From positions 1,860,001-1,924,000 of the forward strand of contig NZ_FNTG01000001.1 in the NCBI RefSeq assembly GCF_900104795.1: 64,000 bases of DNA. The letters run 5' to 3'. Origin of the DNA: Burkholderia sp. WP9. Lineage in GTDB: Bacteria > Pseudomonadota > Gammaproteobacteria > Burkholderiales > Burkholderiaceae. Position 1 is the first letter of the stretch, and each line of letters opens with the position of its first letter. Positions 19,333 to 28,995 of the stretch are shown one piece after another. Made by a program: the position numbers and the translations under genes. Under the pieces are notes generated by a model. That model did no database searches. It was not told the DNA's origin and was given only the letters and a program-made list of their open reading frames with translations.

Positions 19333-20796
19333 TTAGAATTGAAGGCCCGGCGAGACGCTCGCGGGCATTTGCAGTTGCGCGCTTTCGACGGAAGCCATCG
19401 GGAACGCGCAGTAGTCGGCGGCGTAATATGCACTCGGCCGGTGATTGCCCGAGCGGCCCGGCCCGCCGAACGGCGCTCCCGACGAAGCACCGTTGGTCGG
19501 CCGGTTCCAGTTGACGATGCCCGCGCGAATCGTGCGCTGGAAGTGCGTCCAGAGCGCTTCGTCGTCGGCAAGCAGGCCGGCGGAAAGACCGAACTCGGTG
19601 TCGTTCGCCTGCTCCAGCGCTTCATCGAAACTGCCGTAGCGGATGATTTGCGCCAAAGGCCCGAAGTGTTCTTCGTCCGGCAGGTTCTTCACGGCGGTCA
19701 CGTCGAGAATGGCCGGCGTCACAAAGCCGAGCTTCGGATCGCGCTGCTCCATTTTCAGCAGCGCTTTCGCGCCGTCGGCCAGCAGGCGTTCCTGCGCGGC
19801 GACGAGTCGCGAGGCCGCCCGCGCCGAAATCACCGCGCCCATGAACGGCTGCGGATCGGCGTTATATTCGCCGACGCTGATGCGCGAAGTGACCTCGGTG
19901 AAGCGTTCCATGAAGAGATCGCCCTGAGCATCGTTCGGCACGAAAATGCGGCGCGCGCATGTGCAGCGCTGCCCCGCCGACAGAAACGCCGACTGGATCG
20001 TGTGATGCACGGCGGCGTCGATATCGGCCACCGGCCCGATCACGAGCGGATTGTTGCCGCCCATTTCCAGCGCCAGCACGATCTCCGGGCGGCCGCCAAA
20101 CTGTTTGTGCAGCAATGTTCCGGTATCCGAACTACCTGTGAAGAACAGGCCGTCGATCTGCCGGTGATTGGCCAACGCAATGCCAGTGTCTTTTTCGCCT
20201 TGCACGAGGTTCAGCACACCTGCCGGCAAACCGGCGTCGCGCCAGATCTGCACCGTGAGCGCGGCCACGCCCGGCGCCAGTTCGGACGGCTTGAACACGA
20301 CCGCATTACCCGCGATCAGCGCCGGCACGATATGGCCGTTCGGCAGATGCCCCGGAAAGTTATACGGCCCGAATACGGCCACCACGCCATGCGGACGATG
20401 GCGCAAAACGGCCGTGCCGTCCGCCATGGCCGAGCGCTTCTCGCCGGTGCGCTCGTTATAGGCCTGAATCGAAATCTCGACCTTCGCCGCCATCGAAGCA
20501 GCTTCAGTGCGCGCTTCCCACAACGGCTTGCCGGTTTCGCGGCCGATCGCTTCCGCCAGCGCTTCCTTGCGTTCGGTGACGAGCGCGGCGAAGCGGCGCA
20601 CCACGGCGCAACGTTCGTCGAGGCTCAATGCCGACCACGTGGCGAAGGCACGGCGCGCGCTGCGCACCGCGCGGTCCACGTCGTCAGCCGAGGCGCTGTT
20701 GCCTTCCCACACCGCTGCGCCCGTGCCCGGGTTGCGCGACGCGAATGCGGGTCCTGTGCCGGCGGCCCATTCGCCGTCGATGAAAAGCTCGCTCAT
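19333..20796 (-). CDS. astD: Succinylglutamic semialdehyde dehydrogenase
   Basis: 487-residue NAD-dependent aldehyde dehydrogenase for the fourth AST step, N-succinylglutamate semialdehyde to N-succinylglutamate. Seen: VFGPYNFPGHLPNGHIVPAL (cofactor and substrate entry), FTGSSDTG (NAD binding), ALEMGGNNPLV (general-base Glu) and AFLSAGQRCTCARR (catalytic Cys). The start is set at 20796 (MSELFIDGEW) because AGGG lies at good distance. An ATG two codons earlier (20802) would overlap the aruG stop in an ATGA arrangement but would sit on top of the ribosome site. Tightly packed between aruG and astB. Confidence 0.95.
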   Translation of the reverse strand: MSELFIDGEWAAGTGPAFASRNPGTGAAVWEGNSASADDVDRAVRSARRAFATWSALSLDERCAVVRRFAALVTERKEALAEAIGRETGKPLWEARTEAASMAAKVEISIQAYNERTGEKRSAMADGTAVLRHRPHGVVAVFGPYNFPGHLPNGHIVPALIAGNAVVFKPSELAPGVAALTVQIWRDAGLPAGVLNLVQGEKDTGIALANHRQIDGLFFTGSSDTGTLLHKQFGGRPEIVLALEMGGNNPLVIGPVADIDAAVHHTIQSAFLSAGQRCTCARRIFVPNDAQGDLFMERFTEVTSRISVGEYNADPQPFMGAVISARAASRLVAAQERLLADGAKALLKMEQRDPKLGFVTPAILDVTAVKNLPDEEHFGPLAQIIRYGSFDEALEQANDTEFGLSAGLLADDEALWTHFQRTIRAGIVNWNRPTNGASSGAPFGGPGRSGNHRPSAYYAADYCAFPMASVESAQLQMPASVSPGLQF

Positions 20797-20798
20797 GA

Positions 20799-21836
20799 TC
20801 ATCCCTGTTTATGTTTCTGCGGCAGCACGCGCACGAGCTCGCCTGCCTTGACGTCGAGCGCCGCGGCCTCGGCCTCGCTCAGACGGAACACGCCGTCCTG
20901 CGGCACGCCCGCCACCACGCCGACGCGAAAATCGCCCAACGACGTATTCGACACCATCGATTTCGGCCCGTCCTGCGGCGCACCCGAGCTTGCCGTGCCG
21001 ATTTCGACCGGCACCACCACGCTCTCGCGCACCGTGCGCAAGTCGGCGATATGGCATTCGAGAACCGGACCCGCGTCGAAGATATCGACGTGATTCTCGT
21101 AGCGCAGCCCTTCCGCTTCGAGCATGCGGCGCGCCGGAATCGTGTCGTTATGCGTGAGGCCCACGCAGTCCTGCGCCTCTTGCGGCAACAACTCGACATA
21201 CACCGGATAGCGCGGCATCAACTCGGCGAGAAACGCCTTGCGGCCGTGCGAACTCAGGTAGTCCGCCGCGTTGAAGTCGATCTGGTAGAAATGCGAGCCG
21301 ACCGCGCGCCAGAACGGCGAGGTGCCTTCCGCGTCGAAGTGGCCGCGCAATTCCGCGCACAAACGCTGCGGAAAGCGCTCGCGAAACTGCGCGAGAAACA
21401 TGAAGCGCGATCGCGACAACAAGCCGCCCACGCCGCTCGTGCGGTAACGCGGACTCAAAAACAGCGAGCACACTTCCGCGTAACCCGTCAGGTCGTGCGA
21501 AATGTTCAGCGCGCGCATGCGCGTCCAGATGCCGAGGTCCTGGCTCGCATGCACCACCGTGCTCACGCGATAGTTGTAGAACGGCTGCTGCAGGCCCACC
21601 GCGGTTTCGATTCCGCACACGCCGGCGACGTCGCCCGTATCCGTGTCTTCCATCACGAAGAAGTAGCCGGCTTCGTACGGCTCGGCCTTGTCTTCCATCG
21701 TGCGGCGCGCGCGTTCCACGCGTGCCGCGAGCGCCTCGCGGTCCGGCTTGAAGGTGGTCAGTCCCGGACCGGTTTCCTGCGCGAGCCGCATGAGCGCGTC
21801 CACATCGCCTCGTTGCACAACGCGAACCACGATCAT
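20799..21836 (-). CDS. aruG: Arginine N-succinyltransferase, beta subunit (AruG)
   Basis: 345-residue subunit of arginine/ornithine N-succinyltransferase, which uses succinyl-CoA to succinylate the alpha amino group of arginine, the first AST step. In Pseudomonas and Burkholderia the enzyme has two homologous subunits, and the gene upstream encodes the other. Visible family blocks are VVRVVQRGDVDALMRLAQETGPGLT at the N-terminus, the FYNYRVSTVVHASQDL acyltransferase core, and SPFWRAVGSHFYQIDF. The start at 21836 overlaps the upstream stop in an ATGA arrangement, so the two subunits are translationally coupled, which suits a heteromer. A frame extension upstream of 21836 is just aruF shadow. 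Confidence 0.94.
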   Translation of the reverse strand: MIVVRVVQRGDVDALMRLAQETGPGLTTFKPDREALAARVERARRTMEDKAEPYEAGYFFVMEDTDTGDVAGVCGIETAVGLQQPFYNYRVSTVVHASQDLGIWTRMRALNISHDLTGYAEVCSLFLSPRYRTSGVGGLLSRSRFMFLAQFRERFPQRLCAELRGHFDAEGTSPFWRAVGSHFYQIDFNAADYLSSHGRKAFLAELMPRYPVYVELLPQEAQDCVGLTHNDTIPARRMLEAEGLRYENHVDIFDAGPVLECHIADLRTVRESVVVPVEIGTASSGAPQDGPKSMVSNTSLGDFRVGVVAGVPQDGVFRLSEAEAAALDVKAGELVRVLPQKHKQG

Positions 21837-22894
21837 CGTGCGTCTCCCGATTGTTCGTCCTGCTGCGACTGGTGCAACGGCACGCAGCGCACCGTGTCGC
21901 CCTCCTGCACGCCGAGCGCGGCACGCGCCGCTTGCGGCAACGGCGCGCCGGCTTCCTTGCCCGCCGCCAGTTCGCCAAGCACGCAACGGAACTCGCCGTC
22001 CGCGCCGTTATGCGCGATCAGATACATCGCACCGTTAGCCGCCACGTTGCTCTCGCGCACCTCGCGTGTTTCGTTGCGCGTGACGCAGGCGCTGCGATCC
22101 ACTTGCGCGGTCAGCACTGGCCCCGCGTCGAAAATATCGACATAGCGATCCGTCTCGAAGCCTTCCTCGAGATGGATGTCGTACGCGAGCAAGGCCTTCG
22201 AATCCGGCTCGCCGAGCACGCGCTGCGCCGCTTCGGGCAGCAACGGCACATAGATGGGATACGTGGGCATCACTTCGGCGATGAAGGTGCGGCTGCGGCC
22301 ACCCGATTCGATCTCGATGTCGGCGAAGTCCCGGCCGAAGAACTTGCGCCCCACCGCTTCCCAGAATGGCGACACGCCTTTCTCGTCGGTGACGCCGAGC
22401 AGCAGCGAAAACACCTCCGGCGTAAACCGCTTGCGATTGGCGGCGATATACATCATCCGGGCACGCGACATCAGATGCGCGGCGGCGTCGCCACGCAGCG
22501 ACGGGTCGATGTAATAACCCGCGAGGCGGCTCTTGCCGGTCAGTTCATGCGACATGGTCAGCGCGTGAATCTTGCGGTTCACGTGCAGTTCGCGCGACGC
22601 ATGAATCAGCGCGTCGTTGCGAAACGCGTAGAACGGGTCCGAATAACCGGCCGCGGCGACGATGCTCGCCGTGCCCATCAGCTTGCCGCTTGACGCATCT
22701 TCGAGCACGAACAGATAGAACTCCTCGCCCGGAAAATCGACTTCCGCGCGAAACGAGTCTTCCGACAACGCGACGCGCGCTTCAAGCGCGCGCCGGTCGT
22801 GCGGCAGGGAATGCAGCACCGGTTGCGCGGTGCGCGCCATATGCTCGAGCGCGTCGAGATCGGCGAGGCGGCCTGGGCGTACAAAGAGCATCAT
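21833..22894 (-). CDS. aruF: Arginine N-succinyltransferase, alpha subunit (AruF)
   Basis: 353-residue homologue and partner of AruG. It shows the same order of blocks: FVRPGRLADLDALEHMA, then FYAFRNDALIHASRELHVN, then SPFWEAVGRKFFGRDF, and GPVLTAQVDRSACVTRN near the end. The two proteins arose from duplication of one AstA ancestor. AGGA lies three bases before the first ATG (22894) and six before the second (22891), so translation may start at either. The astC gene ends 38 bp upstream. The last residues (EGDTVRCVPLHQSQQDE) form a small C-terminal domain also present in AruG. Confidence 0.94.
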   Translation of the reverse strand: MMLFVRPGRLADLDALEHMARTAQPVLHSLPHDRRALEARVALSEDSFRAEVDFPGEEFYLFVLEDASSGKLMGTASIVAAAGYSDPFYAFRNDALIHASRELHVNRKIHALTMSHELTGKSRLAGYYIDPSLRGDAAAHLMSRARMMYIAANRKRFTPEVFSLLLGVTDEKGVSPFWEAVGRKFFGRDFADIEIESGGRSRTFIAEVMPTYPIYVPLLPEAAQRVLGEPDSKALLAYDIHLEEGFETDRYVDIFDAGPVLTAQVDRSACVTRNETREVRESNVAANGAMYLIAHNGADGEFRCVLGELAAGKEAGAPLPQAARAALGVQEGDTVRCVPLHQSQQDEQSGDAR

Positions 22895-22932
22895 CGTTCC
22901 TGTTGAATGTGGCGCGTGATCAATGCTGCGGC

Positions 22933-24168
22933 TCAGTGCGACGCCGCTTCAGCTTTCGCGCCGACGATACCTTCGATCGCCTGGGTCAGACGCGCGAAGC
23001 CCTCGTTCATGTCGTCGAGCGGCATGATCAGCGACGGCACGAAACGCAGCACATCAGGACCGGCCATCAGCATGATCACGCCATGCTGGCCGGCGGCCGT
23101 GACGAAGTCTTTCGCGCGGCCCTTGAAGGCATCGGTCAGTTCCGCACCGATCAACAGGCCCCTGCCGCGCACTTCCTTGAACAGGCCGAAGCGATCGTTG
23201 AGCTTCGCGAGGTGATCCTTCAGCGCAACGCTACGCGAACGCACGCCTTCGAGCACCTTCGGATCGCTGACCAGTTCGACGACCTTTTCGGCGATCGCCG
23301 CGCCGAGCGGATTGCCGCCGTACGTCGTGCCGTGCACGCCGACCTTGAAATGCGCGGCCAGTTCAGTGGTGGTCAGCATCGCGCCGATCGGGAAGCCATT
23401 GCCGAGCGCCTTGGCGGTGGTCAGGATGTCCGGCGTCACGCCGGTTTCCTGGTACGCGTAGAAATAGCCGCTGCGGCCCACACCCGTTTGTACCTCGTCA
23501 AAAATCAGCAGTGCGCCATGCTGATCGCAGGCTTCACGCAGTGCCTTCAGAAACGCCGGATCCGCCGGGATCACGCCGCCTTCGCCCTGAATCGGCTCGA
23601 CGATCACCGCGCAGGTTTGCGCGCCGATGGCTTTCTTCGCCGCTTCGATATCGTTGTAGGGCAAGTGGGTGATGCCGGCCGGCACCGGGCCGAAGCCTTC
23701 CGAATACTTCGGCTGGCCGCCGACGCTCACCGTGAAGAAAGTGCGGCCGTGAAACGACTGCGTAAACGAGATGATTTCGATCTTGTCGGCGCCGTGGCGA
23801 TCGAACGCGACGCGGCGTGCCAGCTTCAACGCGGCTTCATTCGCTTCCGCGCCCGAGTTGGCGAAGAATGCGCGGTCGGCGAAAGTCAGCTCTTCGAGGC
23901 GTTTGGCCAGACGCAGCACCGGCTCGTTGGTGTAGCCATTGCCGATGTGCCACAGCTTGCCGCCCTGGTCGTGCAGCACTTTCAGCAGTTCGGGATGCGC
24001 ATGACCGAGCGCAGTGACGGCGATGCCGCCGGCGAAGTCGATATAGTCGCGGCCTTGCGTATCCCAGACGCGTGAGCCGAGACCGCGATCCGGCACGAAG
24101 GCGGCGGGAGAAAACACCGGCACCATGACTTCGTCGAAGGTCTGGCGTGTCACTGTCAGGTCGTTCAT
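22933..24168 (-). CDS. astC: Succinylornithine / acetylornithine aminotransferase
   Basis: 411-residue PLP-dependent class III aminotransferase. In this setting it should transaminate N-succinylornithine with 2-oxoglutarate, the third AST step; relatives also accept acetylornithine or ornithine. Seen: the substrate region [20 protein letters not shown], the PLP-binding stretch [31 protein letters not shown] (PLP-contacting Asp) and the Schiff-base lysine in [20 protein letters not shown] lies nine bases before the ATG. It heads the enzyme genes of the unit; a 182-bp gap separates it from the AraC regulator gene, and that gap could hold a promoter for the catabolic genes. Confidence 0.95.
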   Translation of the reverse strand: MNDLTVTRQTFDEVMVPVFSPAAFVPDRGLGSRVWDTQGRDYIDFAGGIAVTALGHAHPELLKVLHDQGGKLWHIGNGYTNEPVLRLAKRLEELTFADRAFFANSGAEANEAALKLARRVAFDRHGADKIEIISFTQSFHGRTFFTVSVGGQPKYSEGFGPVPAGITHLPYNDIEAAKKAIGAQTCAVIVEPIQGEGGVIPADPAFLKALREACDQHGALLIFDEVQTGVGRSGYFYAYQETGVTPDILTTAKALGNGFPIGAMLTTTELAAHFKVGVHGTTYGGNPLGAAIAEKVVELVSDPKVLEGVRSRSVALKDHLAKLNDRFGLFKEVRGRGLLIGAELTDAFKGRAKDFVTAAGQHGVIMLMAGPDVLRFVPSLIMPLDDMNEGFARLTQAIEGIVGAKAEAASH

Positions 24169-24350
24169 GGCAAATCCTCGTTACAGGTGAGAGGTAATAC
24201 AGCTAGTGTAGGTAACTGCGCCCGATACGTCTTGCGCATACGCGACGCTTTCTATGAGCTTCCACGCGAGCGGGCGGCGTTCGGTGAATGAGCAGCGGGC
24301 TTGAATCCGCGCTTTGGGCCCTTGCCGCGGTCCGCGCCTTGGCCCGCGCT

Positions 24351-25400
24351 TCAGTCCACCTGATCCGGCCGCTCGATCAGCGCGCCCGGCCGCGGCTCGC
24401 TGGCCGCGGCGCCGCTCGCGCCGGTCTGCTTGTCAATCCAGTTGCGACGATCCTCTCGCGGTGTGACACCAAAGCGTTCGCGGTACGCATTCGAAAAGTG
24501 CGCCGCCGACGAAAACCCGCAAGCGAGACTGATCTGCACCACCGATTTGCTGGTGCGCTGCAATTGCGTGCGCGCTTTGGAAAGCCGCAGCCCCAGATAG
24601 TATTTGGACGGCATCGAGCCGAGATACTGGCGAAAGAGGCGCTCCAGTTGCCGCCTCGACACGCCCACCAGACCCGCGATCTCGTCGGTGGTGAGCGGAT
24701 CTTCGATATTCGCTTCCATCAGCAGCAAGGCGTCGTTCAGGCGGGGATGGCGCTCGCCCGGCGCGGTGACGAACGGAATGCGCTGACGCTCCTCGCCCGC
24801 GCGCAACGCGCCGACGCCGAGCGTATCCGCAATGCGATCCGCGAGTTCGGGGCCGTGCTCGCGGCCGATCATCGCCAGCATGAAGTCGACGGTCGCCTGG
24901 CCGCCCGCGCAGGTGGCGCGATCGCGGTCGATTTCAAAGATCTGCTGCGTGACGATGGAGCGTTCGAACTGCTCGGAGAACTGCTGATAGGTTTCCCAGT
25001 TGACGCTCACGCGGTAGCCGGACAACTGCCCTGCCATGGCGAGCCACCACACGCCGTGGTGAATGCCGGTGACGAGCGGCGTGCGCTGACCGACCCGCGA
25101 GAGGCTGGCGAGAAAGAGGCGATAGTCGGCGAACTGCTGAAACCGCTCGCTGACGATGATCAGCCAGTCGCACGCAATCGCGTCGCCGAAAGCGGCGTCG
25201 GCCGGCCATTGCGCGCCGCCCGCGAGCGGCACCGCGCGGCCGTCCCACGAGCACACCTGCACGCGGTAGAGCGCGCGGCCGTCGATTTCATTGGCGAGAT
25301 TGAGGGCGTCGACAATCGGCCCGACGCCCGACATCGACACGGGCGGCAAGGCGACGATAGCGACTTGCGTGGTGCGAGCCGGGCTGGACGTGCGAGCCAT
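24351..25400 (-). CDS. argR: GlxA/ArgR-type AraC-family transcriptional regulator
   Basis: 349-residue regulator with an N-terminal class I glutamine amidotransferase-like (DJ-1/PfpI) domain, about residues 10-195 (VAIVALPPVSMSGVGPIVDALNLANE), and a C-terminal AraC DNA-binding domain with two helix-turn-helix units (TTDEIAGLVGVSRRQLERLF and SVVQISLACGFSSAAHFSNA). This architecture and the location between arginine transport and AST genes match Pseudomonas ArgR, the arginine-responsive activator of aot and aru/ast genes. It is unrelated to E. coli ArgR. The gene starts 38 bp after hisP, so it is likely autoregulated with the transporter. The symbol is given by family and context; the effector (arginine) is inference. 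Confidence 0.88.
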   Translation of the reverse strand: MARTSSPARTTQVAIVALPPVSMSGVGPIVDALNLANEIDGRALYRVQVCSWDGRAVPLAGGAQWPADAAFGDAIACDWLIIVSERFQQFADYRLFLASLSRVGQRTPLVTGIHHGVWWLAMAGQLSGYRVSVNWETYQQFSEQFERSIVTQQIFEIDRDRATCAGGQATVDFMLAMIGREHGPELADRIADTLGVGALRAGEERQRIPFVTAPGERHPRLNDALLLMEANIEDPLTTDEIAGLVGVSRRQLERLFRQYLGSMPSKYYLGLRLSKARTQLQRTSKSVVQISLACGFSSAAHFSNAYRERFGVTPREDRRNWIDKQTGASGAAASEPRPGALIERPDQVD

Positions 25401-25438
25401 CGCTGAAACGGATTAAACGCTACGGCGCGAGCCGCGCG

Positions 25439-26230
25439 TTACTTCAGGCTGCCAGAAAGGAACTGCTTGAGCCGCTCGCTGCGCGGCGCGCTCAGGACTT
25501 CCGCGGGCAGGCCTTCTTCTTCGGTGCGGCCTTGATGCAGGAACATCACATGGTTCGACACGTTGCGCGCGAAACCCATTTCGTGCGTGACGACGATCAT
25601 GGTGCGGCCTTCTTCGGCGAGCTTCTGCATGACCTTCAGCACTTCGCCGACCAGTTCGGGGTCGAGCGCCGAAGTCGGTTCGTCGAACAGCATCACGTCG
25701 GGGTTCATGGCCAGCGCGCGGGCAATCGCCACACGCTGTTGCTGACCGCCCGACAGATGCGACGGATACTGCTTTTCGAGGCGCGGTGCAAGACCGACCT
25801 TCTCGAGATACTCACGCGCGCGGTCTTCGGCTTCCTTGCGCTTCAGACCCAGAACATGAATCGGCGCTTCGATGATGTTCTCGATCACGTTCATGTGCGC
25901 CCACAGGTTGAAGTGCTGGAACACCATGGCGAGCTTCGTGCGGATGCGCTGCAACTGCTTGTGATCCGCGACTTCGAGATTGCCGGCGCGGTCGGTTTTG
26001 GTCTTCACCGCTTCGCCGTCGACGACGATCTGCCCGGCGTTCGGCCGCTCGAGAAAATTGATGCAGCGCAGAAAGGTGCTCTTGCCCGACCCGCTCGCAC
26101 CGATAATGCTGATCACGTCGCCCTTGTTCGCGTTGAGCGACACGCCCTTGAGCACTTCGTTGTCGCCGTAGCGCTTGTGGATGTCCTGTACGGCGAGCTT
26201 GCAAGCTTCGGTTTGAGTCGTGTGGAGCAA
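25439..26230 (-). CDS. hisP: Histidine/arginine-type ABC transporter ATP-binding protein
   Basis: 263-residue ATPase of a polar amino acid importer (HisP/AotP type). Walker A is GASGSGKST, the signature is LSGGQQQR, Walker B is [12 protein letters not shown], and the switch His is in VVTHEMGF. I place the start at a TTG (26230) because GGGAGAG lies four bases before it and the resulting protein has the usual HisP length and opening ([21 protein letters not shown]). An in-frame ATG at 26266 (MKIDPYF) has no ribosome site but cannot be excluded. It works with the HisM and HisQ permeases just upstream; the binding protein is probably the one encoded at 15883-16677. Confidence 0.92.
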   Translation of the reverse strand: MLHTTQTEACKLAVQDIHKRYGDNEVLKGVSLNANKGDVISIIGASGSGKSTFLRCINFLERPNAGQIVVDGEAVKTKTDRAGNLEVADHKQLQRIRTKLAMVFQHFNLWAHMNVIENIIEAPIHVLGLKRKEAEDRAREYLEKVGLAPRLEKQYPSHLSGGQQQRVAIARALAMNPDVMLFDEPTSALDPELVGEVLKVMQKLAEEGRTMIVVTHEMGFARNVSNHVMFLHQGRTEEEGLPAEVLSAPRSERLKQFLSGSLK

Positions 26231-26311
26231 GATGCTCTCCCTTTGAAAATACGGATCAATCTTCATGACGGCGCGCGACTGCCGCGCCGCCCACTGCAAA
26301 CACGGCACGTT

Positions 26312-27025
26312 TCAATGCGTGCGCACCGCGAGATAGCCTAGCCAATGGCGCTCGGCGCGGCGGAACAACGCCACCAGCACGAACGACACCACCAGATAGA
26401 TCAGCGCCGCGAGGCCGAACGCGTCGAACGACTGGTAAGTGGCCGAGTTCGCGTCGCGCGCCACCTTCAGGATGTCCGGCACCGTGGCCGTGAAGGCGAC
26501 CGTGGTGGCGTGCAGCATCAGGATCACTTCGTTACTGTACAACGGCAAGGCCCGGCGCAGCGCGGACGGTATCACAATGCGGCGGTACATCGTGAACCAG
26601 CTCATGCCGTAGGCGCGCGCCGCTTCCACTTCGCCGTGCGAGGTCGAACGGATCGCGCCGGCGAAAATTTCCGTGGTGTACGCGCACGTGTTCAATGCGA
26701 AGGCGAGAATCGCGCAGTGAAAACCGCTGCGGAAAAACGCGTCCAGCAGTTGATGCGAGCGCACGAATTCGAGGCTGTACATGCCGGTGTAGATCAGCAG
26801 CAGTTGCACGTACAGCGGCGTGCCGCGAAACACGTAAGTGTAAAGACGCACCGGCGTGGAGAGCCAGCGCTTCTTCGACACGCGCGCCACCGCCAGCGGA
26901 ATCGCCGCGCAGAAGCCGATCCCGACCGACGCCACCAGCAGCCACAGCGTGACCGCGAGACCCGAGATGCGCTGGCCGTCCCAGTACAGAAACGCGCGCC
27001 AGAATTCATTGAGAATGTCGATCAT
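26312..27025 (-). CDS. hisM: Histidine/arginine-type ABC transporter permease HisM
   Basis: 237-residue inner-membrane permease of the HisMQ family. The start at 27025 (MIDILNEFWRAFLYWDGQRI) has GGAGC upstream and lies 4 bp after the hisQ stop. Several hydrophobic segments are visible (GLAVTLWLLVASVGIGFCAA, LLLIYTGMYSL, AILAFALNTCAYTTEIFAGA). The EAA loop that docks on the ATPase reads GEVEAARAYGMSWFTMYRRI. It pairs with HisQ to form the translocation channel. Confidence 0.92.
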   Translation of the reverse strand: MIDILNEFWRAFLYWDGQRISGLAVTLWLLVASVGIGFCAAIPLAVARVSKKRWLSTPVRLYTYVFRGTPLYVQLLLIYTGMYSLEFVRSHQLLDAFFRSGFHCAILAFALNTCAYTTEIFAGAIRSTSHGEVEAARAYGMSWFTMYRRIVIPSALRRALPLYSNEVILMLHATTVAFTATVPDILKVARDANSATYQSFDAFGLAALIYLVVSFVLVALFRRAERHWLGYLAVRTH

Positions 27026-27029
27026 GGTC

Positions 27030-27731
27030 TTAAAGCTCCGCGTGCCGCACACCGATCGAATAGCGCTTTTCCAACCAGATCAGCACGAGATTCGAAGCGG
27101 TGGTGATCGCCAGATAGATCAGCGCGGCGACCAGGATGAAGAAAAACATGTTGAAGGTGCTTTTGCCGGCGTCCTGCGCGGCTTTGACGACGTCGGCGAG
27201 ACCGATGATCGACACCAGCGCGGTGGCCTTCACCAGCACCTGCCAGTTGTTGCCGATGCCCGGCAGCGCGAAACGCATCATCTGCGGAAACAGGATGCGC
27301 GTGAATACGCGCGCGCCGCTCATGCCGTACGCGCTGCCCGCTTCAAGCTGGCCGCGCGGCACGGCGAGAAAAGCGCCGCGGAAGGTCTCGGTGAAGTACG
27401 CACCGTAGATGAAGCCGAGCGTCAGCACGCCGGCCACGAACGGATCGATATCGAACTGCGGGAGATTGAGCGCGTCGGTGAGATTGTTGACCGCGATCTG
27501 GATGCTGTAGAACAGCAGCAGCATCAGCACGAGGTCGGGCACCGAGCGGATCAGCGTCGTGTAGCCGGTCGCGATTGCCCGCAGCGGGCGGTTGAACGAA
27601 AGTTTCGCCGCCGCACCCGCGAGGCCGAGCAGCACCGCGGCCGCCAGCGACAGGACGGACAGCTCGATCGTCTGGATCGTGCCGGCCAGCAACACCGGGC
27701 CAAAGCCGTATAGGAACACGCGTGTCTCCAT
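27030..27731 (-). CDS. hisQ: Histidine/arginine-type ABC transporter permease HisQ
   Basis: 233-residue inner-membrane permease, first gene of the leftward arginine unit. The start at 27731 (METRVFLYGFGPVLLAGTIQ) gives the family length; the frame is open upstream but that part (MRDSAPCW...) has no membrane character. Membrane segments include TIQTIELSVLSLAAAVLLGL and LVLMLLLFYSIQIAV. The EAA loop is GQLEAGSAYGMSGARVFTRI. The promoter for the transporter-regulator-catabolic unit should lie in 27732-28006, where an AT-rich patch (AAAATTAAATTCTC near 27814-27827) stands out, but I cannot define -35 and -10 boxes with confidence. Confidence 0.91.
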   Translation of the reverse strand: METRVFLYGFGPVLLAGTIQTIELSVLSLAAAVLLGLAGAAAKLSFNRPLRAIATGYTTLIRSVPDLVLMLLLFYSIQIAVNNLTDALNLPQFDIDPFVAGVLTLGFIYGAYFTETFRGAFLAVPRGQLEAGSAYGMSGARVFTRILFPQMMRFALPGIGNNWQVLVKATALVSIIGLADVVKAAQDAGKSTFNMFFFILVAALIYLAITTASNLVLIWLEKRYSIGVRHAEL

Positions 27732-28006
27732 CCAGGTTGTTTGAGGATGTCTTGGACGGTGTCGGCTCATGCCTGCCCGACTCGTCCAGCATGGCGCGGA
27801 GTCTCGCAAGCGAAAATTAAATTCTCAAAGGCGCGCGGGCGTTTTGCTGCAACGCAACAGAGCGGCCCTTGGCGCATTGCACGGCGTGCAGGGCTTGGTT
27901 TTGAGGGTTGTGGGAATTTGTAAGGCAGGCAGCGCGCGGCGAGCGCCGCCGCGATTTAGCAAGTTTCGGGTCGCTTTTTCGATAGACGGCGGACCGCCGG
28001 AACGCC

Positions 28007-28960
28007 CTAATCGATGCCCAGGCGCGCCCGAATCGCCGGCAGCATGTGCTCCACCGCCGCGCGCCCCTCCTCGATGGCAGGCGCCGCGCGATGAAAATCG
28101 AAGATCCCCATGCCGCCCAGCCGCGGCTGGATCAGAATGTCCGCCGGTTCGCCCGCCAGACGGCTGCGCGTAATCCGCACCTGCATGATGTCGATGCTTT
28201 GTGCGATCGAACTCAGCATGGACGGCACGCGCGCGCTCGGTGCGGGCGGCACGCGCACGTCGTCCGTGACGCGCGCATCGGCGGGCGCGAGCCAGCGTGG
28301 CCAGGGCTTGCCGTTGCGGCGTAGCGCGACCGCCTGAGGCTCGGCCGGGTCGATGGCCGGCGTATCGACCACCGCGCCGCCGAAATCGCGGCCGTTCAGG
28401 ATATCGTTGTTCAGATCGACGGCGATCACGCAATCCGCGCGCATGCCCCGCGCCACCGAAACCGGCACCGGGTTGCTCAAACCACCGTCCACCAGCCAGA
28501 CGCCGTTGTGCCACACCGGCGTGAAAATGCCGGGAATCGCAATCGAGGCGCGCACCGCCTCGACCACACTGCCGTCCTGCAGCCAGCTTTCGCGGCCCGA
28601 GTCGAGTTCGGTCGCGACCGCCGCGAACGGCATGTTCAACTGCGCGATCGAACGGCCGTTGAACTTGTCGGCGAACAACTGGATCACCTTGCGCCCGCCG
28701 AGCAGGCCGCCCGAAAGCCGCAGATCGAGCAGGCGCACCACCGTCTGCCAGGTGAGCCGCGAGACCCACTCTTCCAGCCAGTCGAGATCGCCGTTCGCAT
28801 ACACCGCGCCCACCAGCGCGCCGATCGACGTGCCGCAGACCACATCGGGCCGGATGCCCGCATCGTGCAACGCGCGAATCGCGCCGATATGCGCCCAGCC
28901 GCGCGCGGCGCCGCCCCCCAACACCAGCCCGATCCGGCTGTATCGACGTCGACGTATCAT
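28007..28960 (-). CDS. Patatin-like phospholipase (RssA-type)
   Basis: 317-residue serine lipase-like protein. All patatin hallmarks are present: the oxyanion loop GLVLGGGAARGWAH, the nucleophile elbow CGTSIGALVG (Ser), and the catalytic Asp in WLVDGGLSNPVPV. It should hydrolyse acyl esters of phospholipids through a Ser-Asp dyad. No signal peptide, so it is cytoplasmic or membrane-associated. The start at 28960 is chosen because GGGGAAG lies three bases before the ATG; an upstream GTG (28993) has no such site. It is preceded by a lipoprotein gene on the same strand with 35 bp between them, so they may be cotranscribed. The physiological substrate is unknown. Confidence 0.92.
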   Translation of the reverse strand: MIRRRRYSRIGLVLGGGAARGWAHIGAIRALHDAGIRPDVVCGTSIGALVGAVYANGDLDWLEEWVSRLTWQTVVRLLDLRLSGGLLGGRKVIQLFADKFNGRSIAQLNMPFAAVATELDSGRESWLQDGSVVEAVRASIAIPGIFTPVWHNGVWLVDGGLSNPVPVSVARGMRADCVIAVDLNNDILNGRDFGGAVVDTPAIDPAEPQAVALRRNGKPWPRWLAPADARVTDDVRVPPAPSARVPSMLSSIAQSIDIMQVRITRSRLAGEPADILIQPRLGGMGIFDFHRAAPAIEEGRAAVEHMLPAIRARLGID

Positions 28961-28995
28961 GATCTTCCCCGCTTGCTCTCTTTTATCACTCACCG

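Noticed and set aside
18064..21093. 1009-codon plus-strand open frame across the ast genes
   Set aside because: It lies opposite astB, astD and aruG, all with clear family motifs. The product is rich in Arg, His and Gln with no domain, as expected for the antisense frame of GC-rich codons.
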